From contig NZ_BOVL01000005.1 in the NCBI RefSeq assembly GCF_019972155.1, forward strand, positions 1 through 64,000: a stretch of 64,000 bases of DNA. The letters run 5' to 3'. The position numbers and the translations under genes were made by a program. The notes below the pieces were generated by a model. That model was not told where the DNA came from. It saw only the letters and a list, made by a program, of their open reading frames with translations, and made no database searches. Position 1 is the first letter of the stretch; each line of letters begins with the position of its first letter. The DNA comes from Bradyrhizobium sp. RD5-C2. Lineage in GTDB: Bacteria > Pseudomonadota > Alphaproteobacteria > Rhizobiales > Xanthobacteraceae. This document shows positions 1-11,396 of the stretch, piece after piece.

Positions 1-66
1 ACGGTCCTCAATGCCATCATGCGAGACCGAAAGCCGTACCTGCAAACCAAACCAACATAACAGTTG

Positions 67-81
67 CCGGCTTTCGCCGGG
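67..81 (-). terminator. weak hairpin downstream of pheA
   Basis: A 5-bp stem (CCGGC/GCCGG) with a TTTC loop lies about 33 bp past the pheA stop. On the minus strand it is not followed by a clear T-run, so it may only be a 3' end stabiliser. Confidence 0.3.
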
Positions 82-113
82 ACGGCTCGTGGAGAGAATT
101 ACGCTCGTGCGGC

Positions 114-974
114 CTAATCCTGCGTTTCGCTAAACGTCGCGCGGAACGGATGGCCGGGATAGACGCCGACGATGCGGAATTCGCGCGAGAAGAATTTCAA
201 TTCTTCCAGCGCGAAGGCGAGCCCGCGGTCGTCAGGATGGCCGTCGACATCGGCATAGAATTGCGTGGCGAAGAAATTGCCGTCGACCATGTAGCTTTCG
301 AGCTTGGTCATGTTGACGCCGTTGGTGGCGAAGCCGCCGAGTGCCTTGTAGAGCGCGGCGGGCAGATTGCGCACCCGGAAAACAAAACTGGTGACCAGCG
401 GCCCCGAGCCCTGCGCGGCCCATTTGGCCTCGCGCGCCAGCACCACGAAGCGGGTGGTGTTGTGGGCCTCGTCCTCAATGTCCTCGGCGAGAATATCGAG
501 GCAATAGATATCGGCGGCGAGGCGCGAGGCGATCGCCGCCACGCTCTTGTCGCCGCGCTCGGAAATATCGCGGGCGCTGCCGGCGGTGTCGCCGGCGACG
601 ATCGACCGGATGCCGAGCTTGCGGATGATGCGCCGGCACTGGCCGAGCGCGTGGACGTGGCTCTCCACGCTTTTGATGTCGGCGAGCTTGGTGCCCTTCA
701 CCGCCATCAATTGGTGGCGGATCGGCAAGAACCATTCGCCGACGATGAACAGGCCCGAGGCGGGCAGCAAATGATGGATGTCGGCGACGCGGCCGGCGAC
801 CGAGTTCTCAATCGGGATCATGCCCAGATCAGCCTCGCCGGAGGAAATCGCGGCCAGCGCGTCCTCGAAGGTCGGGCAGGGCATCGGCTCGGCGTCGGGA
901 TAGGCCTCGACGATCGCGATGTGGGAATTGGCGCCAGGCTCGCCCTGGAATGCGATTTTCAGCTTCTTGGTCAT
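114..974 (-). CDS. pheA: prephenate dehydratase
   Basis: 286 aa stand-alone prephenate dehydratase. It converts prephenate to phenylpyruvate in phenylalanine biosynthesis, in the cytoplasm. The N-terminal 180 residues carry the catalytic fold: the start KIAFQGEPGANSH, the segment GMIPIENSVAGRV, and the catalytic signature NTTRF near residue 172. The last 90 residues form an ACT domain that normally binds phenylalanine for feedback inhibition. No chorismate mutase domain is fused, as is usual in Alphaproteobacteria. It starts at ATG 21 bp after the kdsB stop on the same strand, so kdsB-pheA is probably one transcript. Confidence 0.95.
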   Translation of the reverse strand: MTKKLKIAFQGEPGANSHIAIVEAYPDAEPMPCPTFEDALAAISSGEADLGMIPIENSVAGRVADIHHLLPASGLFIVGEWFLPIRHQLMAVKGTKLADIKSVESHVHALGQCRRIIRKLGIRSIVAGDTAGSARDISERGDKSVAAIASRLAADIYCLDILAEDIEDEAHNTTRFVVLAREAKWAAQGSGPLVTSFVFRVRNLPAALYKALGGFATNGVNMTKLESYMVDGNFFATQFYADVDGHPDDRGLAFALEELKFFSREFRIVGVYPGHPFRATFSETQD

Positions 975-995
975 GGATGGCCTTTTAGCAGCGGC

Positions 996-1736
996 TTAGG
1001 CTTTTGCCAGTATCCGCCGGGCGGTTTCGAGGTCGGCCGGGGTGTCGACGCCGCGGGGCACGGTGTCGACGATGGTGATGTCGATCCGCATCCCGGCCTC
1101 CAGCGCGCGCAGCTGCTCGAGCTTTTCCTGCTGCTCCAGCGGCGAGGGCGGCAGCCGGACGAACCGCTCCAAGGCGGCACGCCGGTAGGCATAGAGGCCG
1201 ATATGATGGTAGCGCGGCCCATCGCCATGGGGCGCGGTGGCGCGGGTGAAATAGAGCGCGCGCAGCCGGTTCGGGCCGATCGGCGAGCCGACCGCCTTGA
1301 CGACGCTGGGGGCCTGATCCTCCTCCTCACTATGGATGCGCGAGGCCAAGGTGGAGATGTCGACGGTGGGGTCGGCGAGCGGCGGCATCACGCTCTGGAT
1401 CGTCTCGGGCGTGATGGTCGGGAAATCGCCCTGCAGATTGACCACGATCTCGGCAGCGCCGTCCGGGTCGAGGATCGTCATCGCTTCATGGATCCGGTCG
1501 GAGCCGGACGGATGGTCCGGGCGGGTCATCACCACCTCGCCGCCGGCAGCCTTCACCACAGCTGCGATCTCGGGCGTGTCAGTTGCGACCGCGACCCGGC
1601 CGATCCCGGCCGCCTCAGCCCGCCGCAGCACATGGACGATCATAGGCCGGCCCGCGATATCGAGCAGCGGTTTGCCAGGCAGGCGCGTGGCAGCCATGCG
1701 GGCTGGAATCAGCACCAAGGTACGGAGTTGGGTCAT
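996..1736 (-). CDS. kdsB: 3-deoxy-manno-octulosonate cytidylyltransferase
   Basis: 246 aa, the usual family length. The enzyme activates KDO with CTP to give CMP-KDO for the lipid A inner core. The N-terminus [16 protein letters not shown] is the nucleotide-binding loop typical of KdsB. The segment [11 protein letters not shown] contains the QGD motif used for CTP/metal binding. It starts at ATG and lies just upstream of pheA (21 bp). It is divergent from cycM across a spacer of about 200 bp. Confidence 0.96.
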   Translation of the reverse strand: MTQLRTLVLIPARMAATRLPGKPLLDIAGRPMIVHVLRRAEAAGIGRVAVATDTPEIAAVVKAAGGEVVMTRPDHPSGSDRIHEAMTILDPDGAAEIVVNLQGDFPTITPETIQSVMPPLADPTVDISTLASRIHSEEEDQAPSVVKAVGSPIGPNRLRALYFTRATAPHGDGPRYHHIGLYAYRRAALERFVRLPPSPLEQQEKLEQLRALEAGMRIDITIVDTVPRGVDTPADLETARRILAKA

Positions 1737-1935
1737 TCGTGTCTGGGCCCGTCCGGCCTGCGGAAATTGGCGGGGAGGAGGTTGAATTCGGCGCGTTTAT
1801 ACGGGTTGCCAGAGCGCGGGCAAACCGATATCTCAACCCTGCTTGGGGCGGTGCGATAAGGCCGATTCCCAGGTCTTTCCCCGCGGCCGTATTCTCGGCC
1901 TGAAGTCGACATTCAAGGCCCGGAGCCTGACCGAA

Positions 1936-2484
1936 ATGGACTCCTTCGAACTCAACAAAATCCTCGGTGCGGTTCTCGGCACCTGCATCGTCGTTCTGGT
2001 GATGAGCTTTGCCGCCGGATCGGTCTTTTCGGCCAAGATGCCGGAGAAGCCGGGTTTTGAGATCGCGGTGAAGGAAGAGTCCCATGGCGGTGGCGGCGAG
2101 GCAGCAGCCGCTGCCTCTGAGCCGATCGAGAAACTGCTGCAGACCGCCTCCGCCGAGAAGGGCGCAGCCGCCGCCAAGAAGTGCCAGGCTTGCCATACCT
2201 TCGAGAAGGGCGGCCCCAACCGCGTCGGTCCGAACCTCTACGGGATCGTCGGCGAGAAGAAGGGCGAGGGCCGTGGCTTCAATTTCTCGGCTGCGATGAA
2301 GGGCAAGGGCGGCGACTGGTCGTTCGATGACCTGAACAAGTTCCTGACCAACCCGAAGGGCTTCGTCCCCGGCACCGCGATGGGCTTCGCCGGCGTGCCG
2401 AAGGACAGCGAGCGCGCCGACATCATCGCCTATCTGAATTCGAACTCGGAGCACCCGGCTCCGCTCCCGACCGCTTCGAAGTAA
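1936..2484 (+). CDS. cycM: membrane-anchored cytochrome c (CycM type)
   Basis: 182 aa. An uncleaved N-terminal membrane anchor (about residues 9-31) precedes an Ala/Gly-rich linker and a class I cytochrome c domain. The heme motif C83-Q-A-C86-H87 is present, followed by NRVGPNLYG and a probable axial Met in PGTAMGF near residue 150. Size and order match Bradyrhizobium CycM, which carries electrons from the bc1 complex to the aa3 oxidase. The ATG at 1936 was chosen over an upstream in-frame ATG at 1843 because it places the anchor at the N-terminus as in CycM. A strong terminator follows. Confidence 0.92.
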   Translation: MDSFELNKILGAVLGTCIVVLVMSFAAGSVFSAKMPEKPGFEIAVKEESHGGGGEAAAAASEPIEKLLQTASAEKGAAAAKKCQACHTFEKGGPNRVGPNLYGIVGEKKGEGRGFNFSAAMKGKGGDWSFDDLNKFLTNPKGFVPGTAMGFAGVPKDSERADIIAYLNSNSEHPAPLPTASK

Positions 2485-2512
2485 CGAATTGCTTCGCGCA
2501 AGCATGTGGATG

Positions 2513-2540
2513 AAACGGCCAGGCACTGCCTGGCCGTTTT
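2513..2540 (+). terminator. rho-independent terminator of cycM
   Basis: A perfect 12-bp stem (AAACGGCCAGGC paired with GCCTGGCCGTTT, loop of 3) ends in TTTT, 29 bp after the cycM stop. Confidence 0.9.
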
Positions 2541-2699
2541 CGTATGAGGAATCCGTTGTCTCGGGGTTGTTATCGGGACGTTTCGCCGCACCGATATTGT
2601 TCCCGGGCCAATATCATGAGGAAAAAGCAACGTAATTTGTCGAACCGTTGCCTTATATTGGGTCCCATGTAACCGGGGCCGCAAGCAGGAACACCGAAT

Positions 2700-4604
2700 T
2701 TGGCGATCACCCGACGACACCTCCTTCAAGGCAGCGCGCTGGCGGCACTCGCTCCGGCGCTCGGACTGAACTCCAGCCTGTCGGCGATCACGCCGGCATT
2801 CGCCGACGACGCACCCAACGGGCTAAAATGGCGCCACGGCCTCTCCACGTACGGCGAAATCAAGTACCCGGCCGACTTCAAGCGCTACGATTACGTCAAG
2901 CCGGACGCGCCGAAGGGTGGCGTGGTGCGGCTGTTCCAGCCCGGCACCTATGACAGCTTCAACCTGGTCGTTGCGGGATTGAAGGGCACGGTCGCCGCCG
3001 CGGTCGCCCGCATCTACGACTCGCTGATGGAAGCCTCGCTCGACGAGCCCGATACCTATTACGGCGAGCTCGCCGAGGGTGCAGCCTTCCCCGACGATTT
3101 CTCCTACGTGATCTACCGCCTGCGGCCGGGGTCGCGCTGGCACGACGGCAAGCCGGTGACGCCGGAGGATGTGATTTTCTCCTTCGAGGCGCTGAAGGCG
3201 AACAGCCCGATGTTCAGTGCTTACTACCGGCATATCGCGAAGGCCGAGAAGATCGGCGATCGCGACGTCAAGTTCACCTTCGACAGCCCGGGCAACCGCG
3301 AGCTGCCGATGATCACCGGTCAGCTCGTCATCCTGCCCAAGCATTGGTGGGAGGGCACCGACGCGCAGGGCAAGAAGCGCGACATCACCGCGAGCACGCT
3401 GGAGCCGCCGCTTGGGTCTGGCCCCTACAAGATCAAGGAATTCGTCGCCGGACGATCGGTCGTGCTCGAGCGCGTCAAGGATTACTGGGGCAAGGACATT
3501 CCGATCGCAATCGGACAGAACAATTTCGACGAGCTGCGCTACGAATATTTCCGCGACGACACCGTCGCGCGCGAGGCGCTGAAGGCCGACGGGTTCGATT
3601 GGTACAACGAGCGCAGCGCCAAGGAATGGGCGTCGGCCTACGACGTTCCCCCGGTGCGCGAGAACCGGCTGCTCAAGGAGCTCTTCACCGTCCGCAACCA
3701 AGGTCGGATGCAGGGCTGGGTGTTCAACCTGCGGCGTCCGAAATTCGCGGACCCCAGGCTGCGCCGCGCCTTCAACTACGCGTTCGATTTCGAAGAGATG
3801 AACCGTGTCCTCTCGACCGGCGAGTACCATCGCGATTCCAGCTATTTCGACGGCATCCCCGATCTGATGGCGACCGGCCTGCCGGAAGGCAAGGAGCTCG
3901 AGCTCCTTGAGACGGTGCGCGACAAGGTGCCGCCGGAAGTCTTCACCACGCCCTACACGAACCCGGTCGGCGGCACGCCGGAAAACGTCCGCGCCAATCT
4001 CCGCGAGGCGACGCGGCTGTTGAAGGAAGCTGGCTTCGAGATCCGTGATCGCAAGCTGGTCGATTCCTCGGGCCAGCCGTTTACGGTCGAGATACTCGGC
4101 AACAGCGGCGATTCCGGCATGGAGCGGATCACGCTGTTCTACAAGCCGAGCCTGGAGCGCCTCGGCATCACCGTCAATCTGCGCGCAGTCGACACCGTGC
4201 AGTACCAGAACCGGGTACGCGATTTCGATTTCGAGATGGTCACCCAGGTGTGGGGACAGTCGATCTCGCCTGGCAACGAGCAGCGCGACAATTTCGGTTC
4301 GCAGGCTGCCGACCGACCGGGCTCGAACAATCTTCCCGGCATCAAGAATCCGGCCGTCGATGCCATCATCGAGCGCATCATCTTCGCCAACAGCCGCGCC
4401 GATCAGATCGCCGCCGCCAAGGCGCTGGATAGGGTCTTGCTCTGGAACTTCTATTGCGTTCCACACTTCAATTACGACAAGCAGCGCTATGTCTATTGGG
4501 ATCGCTTCAGCCATCCCGATCCGCTGCCGAAATACGCGGTTTCAGGATTCCCAAATCTCTGGTGGTACGACGCCGACAAGGCAGCCAAGCTCAAGCGTTC
4601 ATAA
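2700..4604 (+). CDS. yejA: ABC transporter substrate-binding protein, YejA type (first copy)
   Basis: 634 aa family 5 extracellular solute-binding protein, related to YejA of the oligopeptide/microcin C importer. It begins at TTG with a twin-arginine-like signal (ITRRHLLQG, hydrophobic stretch, mature start near ADDAPNG). The segments HGLSTYGEIKYP and YVKPDAPKGG are characteristic of YejA. It binds peptide cargo in the periplasm for the YejBEF permease encoded downstream. The next gene is a paralogue 16 bp away. Upstream, a 160-bp spacer separates it from the cycM terminator, so the operon promoter probably lies there. Confidence 0.9.
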   Translation: MAITRRHLLQGSALAALAPALGLNSSLSAITPAFADDAPNGLKWRHGLSTYGEIKYPADFKRYDYVKPDAPKGGVVRLFQPGTYDSFNLVVAGLKGTVAAAVARIYDSLMEASLDEPDTYYGELAEGAAFPDDFSYVIYRLRPGSRWHDGKPVTPEDVIFSFEALKANSPMFSAYYRHIAKAEKIGDRDVKFTFDSPGNRELPMITGQLVILPKHWWEGTDAQGKKRDITASTLEPPLGSGPYKIKEFVAGRSVVLERVKDYWGKDIPIAIGQNNFDELRYEYFRDDTVAREALKADGFDWYNERSAKEWASAYDVPPVRENRLLKELFTVRNQGRMQGWVFNLRRPKFADPRLRRAFNYAFDFEEMNRVLSTGEYHRDSSYFDGIPDLMATGLPEGKELELLETVRDKVPPEVFTTPYTNPVGGTPENVRANLREATRLLKEAGFEIRDRKLVDSSGQPFTVEILGNSGDSGMERITLFYKPSLERLGITVNLRAVDTVQYQNRVRDFDFEMVTQVWGQSISPGNEQRDNFGSQAADRPGSNNLPGIKNPAVDAIIERIIFANSRADQIAAAKALDRVLLWNFYCVPHFNYDKQRYVYWDRFSHPDPLPKYAVSGFPNLWWYDADKAAKLKRS

Positions 4605-4620
4605 GCTCAAGGATCCGCGC

Positions 4621-6492
4621 ATGGCGCTATTCTCCCGTCGGCACGCACTCGGCCTCGGCATAGGTGCGTTGAGTGCTGCAAGCTTGCGTGCTGCACCGGC
4701 GGCGGCCGACAACGGAACCGAAATGCACGGCATGTCGGTGTTCGGCGACCTGAAATATCCCGCGGATTTCCAGATCTTCGACTACGTCAATCCGAAAGCG
4801 CCGAAGGGCGGCGCCTTCTCGGTGATTCCGTGGGTGCGGGCCTACAACCAGTCCTACTACACCTTCAACTCGCTGAACGCCTATGTCCTGAAGGGCGAGG
4901 GCGCGCAAGGCATGGACATGACGTTCGCGGCGCTGATGTCGCGCGCCAATGACGAGCCCGACGCGATGTACGGCTTTGCCGCGAAGTCGGTGCAGATCTC
5001 GCCCGACAAGCTGACCTACCGCTTCGCCATGCGCCCCGAAGCGCGCTTCCACGACGGCTCGAAGCTGACCGCGCAGGATGTCGCCTTCTCGCTCAATACG
5101 CTAAAGGAAAAGGGGCACCCGCTGATCCAGGTGCAGCTCCGCGACTTCGTCAAGGCCGAGGCGCCCGATGACGCGACCGTGGTGTTGACCTTCGCAGCGG
5201 GGCGCGCGCGCGACGTGCCGCTCTATGTCGCGAGCCTGCCGATTTTCTCGAAGGCCTACTACGCGACGCGCCCGTTCGAGGAATCGACGCTCGACGCGCC
5301 GCTCGGCTCGGGGCCGTACAAGGTCGGCCGGTTCGAGGTCAATCGCTACGTCGAATACGACCGCGTCAAGGACTGGTGGGGCGCCGATCTTCCGGTCAAT
5401 CGCGGCAGCTACAATTTCGACACCGTGCGCTACGAATTCTATCGCGACCGCGACGTGGCGTTCGAGGGCTTCACCTCGAAGAGCTATCTGTTCCGCGAGG
5501 AGTTCACCGCGCGGGTCTGGGCGACGCGCTACGATTTCCCCGCGGTGAAGGACGGCCGCGTCAAGCGCGAGACGCTGCCCGACGACACGCCGTCCGGTGC
5601 GCAGGGCTGGTTCATCAACATGCGCCGCGACAAGTTCAGGGATCCTCGCGTGCGCGAGGCGCTGATCTGCGCCTTCGACTTCGAGTGGACCAACAAGACC
5701 ATCATGTACGATGCCTATGCGCGCACCGTCTCGCCGTTCCAGAACTCGGACATGGTGGCGGAGGGGCCGCCTCCGCCGGAGGAGCTTGCGTTGCTCGAGC
5801 CGTTCCGCGGCCAGGTGCCCGACGAGGTGTTCGGCTTGCCGTTCGTGCCGCCGATGTCGGACGGCTCCGGTCAGGATCGCGCGCTGCTGCGCAAGGCGGT
5901 GCAGCTGCTCAACGAGGCCGGCTGTGTCATCAAGGATGGCAAGCGCATGCTGCCGAACGGCACGCCCATTACCATCGAATTCCTCAACGACGAGCCGTCG
6001 CTGCAACCGCACCATGGGCCGTACATCAAGAATCTCGGCACGCTCGGCATCGACGCGACATTCCGCCTGGTCGATGCAGTGCAGTATCGCGCCCGGGTCG
6101 AGGACTTCGATTTCGACATGACCATGGAGCGCTTCAGCGCCTCGGCGACGCCGGGCGACAGCATGCGTCCGTTCTTTTCCTCGCAGGCGGCGAAGACCAA
6201 GGGCTCCTACAATCTCGCAGGCATTTCCAATCCTGCGATCGATGCGTTGATCGAGAAGATCATCGGCGCGAACAACCGCCATGAGCTGACGGTCGCTTGC
6301 CGCGCCTTCGATCGCGTGTTTCGCGCCGGTCGCTACTGGGTGCCGCAATGGTACCGCAACACGCATCCGATCGCCTATTGGGATCAGTTCGGGCATACCG
6401 AGAAGCTGGCAAAATATACCCAGGGCGTCGGTGCGCCGGAGAATTGGTGGTACGATGCCGCCAAGGCCGCGAAGCTCGAGCAGGCGAAGTAG
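4621..6492 (+). CDS. ABC transporter substrate-binding protein, YejA type (second copy)
   Basis: 623 aa paralogue of the preceding protein. It shares the YejA motifs (GDLKYPADFQIFDYVNPKAPKGG in register) and a SRRHALGLG signal region ending near APAAA. An upstream in-frame extension to 4045 only reads the preceding gene in another frame, so the ATG at 4621 is the start. It lies 16 bp after copy 1 and 3 bp before yejB. The two copies have diverged clearly, which suggests different peptide ligands feeding the same membrane complex. Confidence 0.9.
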   Translation: MALFSRRHALGLGIGALSAASLRAAPAAADNGTEMHGMSVFGDLKYPADFQIFDYVNPKAPKGGAFSVIPWVRAYNQSYYTFNSLNAYVLKGEGAQGMDMTFAALMSRANDEPDAMYGFAAKSVQISPDKLTYRFAMRPEARFHDGSKLTAQDVAFSLNTLKEKGHPLIQVQLRDFVKAEAPDDATVVLTFAAGRARDVPLYVASLPIFSKAYYATRPFEESTLDAPLGSGPYKVGRFEVNRYVEYDRVKDWWGADLPVNRGSYNFDTVRYEFYRDRDVAFEGFTSKSYLFREEFTARVWATRYDFPAVKDGRVKRETLPDDTPSGAQGWFINMRRDKFRDPRVREALICAFDFEWTNKTIMYDAYARTVSPFQNSDMVAEGPPPPEELALLEPFRGQVPDEVFGLPFVPPMSDGSGQDRALLRKAVQLLNEAGCVIKDGKRMLPNGTPITIEFLNDEPSLQPHHGPYIKNLGTLGIDATFRLVDAVQYRARVEDFDFDMTMERFSASATPGDSMRPFFSSQAAKTKGSYNLAGISNPAIDALIEKIIGANNRHELTVACRAFDRVFRAGRYWVPQWYRNTHPIAYWDQFGHTEKLAKYTQGVGAPENWWYDAAKAAKLEQAK

Positions 6493-6495
6493 CTG

Positions 6496-7605
6496 ATGAG
6501 CGCCTATATCGCCCGACGTATCTTCCTGATGCTGCCGACGCTGCTCGGCATCCTGTTCGTCTCCTTCGTGGTCGTGCAGTTTGCTCCCGGCGGTCCGGTC
6601 GAGCGCGTCATCGCGCAGATCAATGGCGCCGACACCGGCGGCACCTCGCGCGTCTCGGGTGGCGGCGGCGATTTCGGTGCGCAGCGCGGCCAGGGCGCGG
6701 GGGCGACCGGCGCCGTCAATTCGAAATATCGCGGCGCGCAGGGGCTCGATCCCGATTTCATCAAGAAGCTCGAGGTGCAGTTCGGCTTCGACAAGCCGGC
6801 GCCGGAGCGGTTCGCGCTGATGGTCTGGAATTTCGCGCGCTTCGATTTCGGCCAGAGCTATTTCCGCAGTGTCAGCGTGCTCCAGTTGATCAAGGAGAAG
6901 CTGCCGGTCTCGATGTCGCTCGGCATCTGGATGACGCTGCTGACCTATCTGATCTCGATCCCGCTCGGCATCCGCAAGGCGGTGAAGGACGGCTCGCGGT
7001 TCGACACCTGGACCTCGGCCGTGATCATCATCGGCTTTGCGATCCCGGGCTTCCTGTTCGCGATCCTGTTGATCGTGCTGTTTGCCGGCGGCTCGTTCCT
7101 CAATATCTTCCCGCTGCGCGGCCTCACTTCGGACGGCTGGTCTCAATTTCCCTGGTACTGGAAGATCATCGACTATTTCTGGCATCTGACGCTGCCGCTG
7201 GTGTCGATGGCGCTCGGCGCCTTCGCGACGATGACCTTGCTCACCAAGAATTCGTTCCTCGACGAGATCCGCAAGCAATATGTGATGACCGCCCGCGCCA
7301 AGGGTTGCAGCGAGAACCAGGTGCTGTACGGCCACATCTTCCGCAACGCCATGCTGATCGTGATTGCGGGCTTCCCGGGCGCGTTCATCCACGCCTTCTT
7401 CTCGGGCTCGCTGCTGATCGAGACCATCTTCTCGCTCGACGGGCTCGGCCTGCTCGGCTTCGAGAGCGTCCTGAACCGCGACTATCCGGTGGTGTTCGGA
7501 ACGCTGTTCATCTTCTCGCTGGTCGGACTGGTGGTCAATCTGATCTCCGATCTCGCCTATATGTGGATCGATCCGCGGATCGACTTCGAGGCGCGGGAGG
7601 TCTAA
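6496..7605 (+). CDS. yejB: peptide ABC transporter permease YejB
   Basis: 369 aa inner-membrane permease of the YejB/DppB type. The first membrane segment is near residues 10-30. A Gly-rich periplasmic insertion (about residues 45-85) precedes the transport domain, as in other proteobacterial YejB proteins. The coupling loop containing YVMTARAKG (about residue 265) contacts the ATPase. It overlaps yejE by one base (TAATG), which implies translational coupling. Confidence 0.93.
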   Translation: MSAYIARRIFLMLPTLLGILFVSFVVVQFAPGGPVERVIAQINGADTGGTSRVSGGGGDFGAQRGQGAGATGAVNSKYRGAQGLDPDFIKKLEVQFGFDKPAPERFALMVWNFARFDFGQSYFRSVSVLQLIKEKLPVSMSLGIWMTLLTYLISIPLGIRKAVKDGSRFDTWTSAVIIIGFAIPGFLFAILLIVLFAGGSFLNIFPLRGLTSDGWSQFPWYWKIIDYFWHLTLPLVSMALGAFATMTLLTKNSFLDEIRKQYVMTARAKGCSENQVLYGHIFRNAMLIVIAGFPGAFIHAFFSGSLLIETIFSLDGLGLLGFESVLNRDYPVVFGTLFIFSLVGLVVNLISDLAYMWIDPRIDFEAREV

Positions 7606-8789
7606 TGACGCTGCTCGCGCCCCAGCCGGTCGAGACCTCGACGCAATCGCCGCTCGGCGAGGCCGTGCCCGTCACACGCCACGGCTTCTCGCCGTCGCCG
7701 CTGAACAGGCGGCGCTGGCAGAACTTCAAGGCGAACCGTCGCGGCTACTGGTCGTTCTGGATCTTCCTCATCCTGTTCGTGGCGTCGTTGTTCGCCAATT
7801 TCATCGCCAACGACAAGCCGCTGGTCGTCAAATATGACGGCCACCTCTACTGGCCGGTGGTGTTCACCTACGCCGAGACCACCTTCGGCGGCGACTTCGA
7901 GACCGCGGCCGACTACCGCGATCCCTATTTGCAGAAGCAGATCGCCGCCAAGGGCGGCAGCATGATCTGGCCGCCGATCCGCTATTCCTACGACAGCCGT
8001 AACCTCGACCCGCCGACGGCGGTGCCGTCGAAGCCGACCTGGCTCCTGACCGAAAAGCAGTGCGCGGATGTGGTGAAGCGGAAGGGGCTGACCGGCTGCC
8101 GCGACCTCGAATACAACTGGCTCGGCACCGACGATCAGGGCCGCGACGTCGTCGCGCGGCTGATCTACGGCTTCCGCATCTCGGTCTTGTTCGGCCTGAC
8201 GCTGACCATCCTGTCCTCGATCATCGGCATCGCCGCGGGCGGCGTGCAGGGTTATTTCGGCGGCTGGATCGATCTCGGCTTCCAGCGGTTCATCGAGATC
8301 TGGACCGCGATCCCTTCGCTCTATCTGCTGCTGATCATCTCGGCGGTGCTGCCGCCGGGCTTCTTCATCCTGCTCGGCATTCTTCTGCTGTTCTCGTGGG
8401 TCTCGCTGGTCGGCCTGGTCCGCGCCGAATTCCTGCGCGGGCGCAACTTCGAATACATCCAGGCGGCGCGCGCGCTCGGCGTCTCCAACCGCGTGATCAT
8501 GTTCCGCCATTTGCTGCCGAATGCGATGGTCGCGACCATGACGTTCCTGCCCTTCATCGTCTCGTCCTCGGTGATGACACTGACGGCGCTGGATTTCCTC
8601 GGCTTCGGCCTGCCGCCCGGCTCACCTTCGCTCGGTGAATTGCTGTCGCAGGGCAAGGCCAATGTGCAGGCGCCGTGGCTCGGCCTCACCGGCTTCTTCT
8701 CGGTCGCGATCATGCTGTCGCTCCTGATCTTCATCGGCGAAGCCGCGCGCGACGCCTTCGATCCGCGCAAGACGTTCTCGAAGGGCTGA
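7605..8789 (+). CDS. yejE: peptide ABC transporter permease YejE
   Basis: 394 aa partner permease. It has an N-terminal cytoplasmic stretch, one membrane segment (about residues 46-66), a long periplasmic region with SLFANFIANDKPL and YNWLGTDDQGRDV, then the core membrane domain with the EAA-type loop EYIQAARALGVS. The start is the ATG overlapping the yejB stop. A much longer upstream extension of the frame (to 6297) merely shadows yejB. It ends 3 bp before yejF. Confidence 0.94.
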   Translation: MTLLAPQPVETSTQSPLGEAVPVTRHGFSPSPLNRRRWQNFKANRRGYWSFWIFLILFVASLFANFIANDKPLVVKYDGHLYWPVVFTYAETTFGGDFETAADYRDPYLQKQIAAKGGSMIWPPIRYSYDSRNLDPPTAVPSKPTWLLTEKQCADVVKRKGLTGCRDLEYNWLGTDDQGRDVVARLIYGFRISVLFGLTLTILSSIIGIAAGGVQGYFGGWIDLGFQRFIEIWTAIPSLYLLLIISAVLPPGFFILLGILLLFSWVSLVGLVRAEFLRGRNFEYIQAARALGVSNRVIMFRHLLPNAMVATMTFLPFIVSSSVMTLTALDFLGFGLPPGSPSLGELLSQGKANVQAPWLGLTGFFSVAIMLSLLIFIGEAARDAFDPRKTFSKG

Positions 8790-8792
8790 CGC

Positions 8793-10418
<1,626 letters not shown>

Positions 10419-10436
10419 GCATCCCTCTCGCTCCAC

Positions 10437-10533
10437 GTCGTCCTGAGGTGCGAGCGGAGCGAGCCTCGAAGGATGCATGGCCCGAGTGGGGCCGTCGATC
10501 CTTCGAGACGCGCTTCGCGCTCCTCAGGATGAC
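10437..10533. repeat. dispersed palindromic repeat, family A (copy 1)
   Basis: About 97 bp. The outer arms GTCGTCCTGAGG and CCTCAGGATGAC are inverted. Inside are GCCTCGAAGGATG and GATCCTTCGAGACGCG, also in inverted relation. The same arms recur at 42745-42871 and 59321-59447. It sits between convergent yejF and the NlpC/P60 gene. Confidence 0.85.
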
Positions 10534-10553
10534 GGAACACGCCGTCGCGCCAA

Positions 10554-11396
10554 TCAAAGTCGCTTGATCGCGGCGACCTCGCTGCCGGCGGCTTTGATCC
10601 GCATGATCGCGGCCTGTGTGTTCTCCACCACCGCTGCCATGTGATGCGCATTGGCGTGCACGATCGTCGTCGCATCGCGCACGATGGCGACATGGCCCTT
10701 CCAGAAGATCAGGTCGCCGCGCTGCAGATGCCTCGATTCCGCTGTCGTCAGTTCGCGGCCGAGCCCGTCCTGCTGCATGTCGCTGTCGCGCGGGCAGCCG
10801 GTGCCGGCGGCGGTCAGCGCGATCTGCACCAGGCCCGAGCAATCGATGCCGAGGCTCGACTTGCCGCCCCAGAGATAGGGCGTGCCGACGAACTGCTCGG
10901 CGATGGCGACGAAATCCTGCGCCATCGTGTCGAGAGGGGCGAGATGCTGGCGCGGCAGATGCCAGCCCTCGCGGGTCACCGCGAAGAGACCGTCCTCGCG
11001 GGCGACCGCGAGCCTGGTCCCCATCGCCAGCGCCTCGACCGGCGGCAACTTGATCGACGGTCCCGGAAACGCCAGCGTGCGCAGCGCCGTCACCTTGTGC
11101 GTCGGTGCCGCGCCGGGTGTCGTCAGCGCCGCCTCGGCAATCCAGCCGACATAGCCGTCATCGGCGAGCTGGCCCCAGGCCCAGCCTTCGCCGTTGCGGT
11201 CGTACACCGTGACGCGTTCGCCCCTGAGTGCCTGCGTCATCTGCTCGGCATCGGCCGCCGGCGCCCGCCGCAGCGGCACGATGGCGTCGCCGACCTCAAA
11301 GGTCTCGCCGTCGACGAAGCGCTCGGCCCTCACCTTGCCTTCGAGATATCTTGCGGCGAGGTCGGCGCGGGCCGGCGTCAGTCTGGCATCATGCAT
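10554..11396 (-). CDS. NlpC/P60 family cell-wall hydrolase
   Basis: 280 aa. An N-terminal SH3-like region (about residues 20-130, with GWAWGQLADDGYVGWI) precedes a C-terminal NlpC/P60 papain-like peptidase domain (about 145-265). Catalytic Cys186 sits in IDCSGLVQ and His235 in GHVAIV. Family members cut gamma-D-Glu-diaminopimelate bonds in murein peptides. No signal peptide is visible, so it may act on recycled muropeptides in the cytoplasm. Its ATG overlaps the end of the upstream aminopeptidase gene by 8 bp, suggesting a two-gene peptide-degrading operon. Confidence 0.88.
   Translation of the reverse strand: MHDARLTPARADLAARYLEGKVRAERFVDGETFEVGDAIVPLRRAPAADAEQMTQALRGERVTVYDRNGEGWAWGQLADDGYVGWIAEAALTTPGAAPTHKVTALRTLAFPGPSIKLPPVEALAMGTRLAVAREDGLFAVTREGWHLPRQHLAPLDTMAQDFVAIAEQFVGTPYLWGGKSSLGIDCSGLVQIALTAAGTGCPRDSDMQQDGLGRELTTAESRHLQRGDLIFWKGHVAIVRDATTIVHANAHHMAAVVENTQAAIMRIKAAGSEVAAIKRL

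Noticed and set aside
150..1859. 569-codon plus-strand open frame over pheA and kdsB
   Set aside because: High-GC shadow of two well-conserved minus-strand genes; no family features and an improbable composition.
5101..7392. 763-codon minus-strand open frame opposite yejA2 and yejB
   Set aside because: Antisense shadow; rich in Arg/Glu/His with no domain pattern, while the plus-strand genes are clear.
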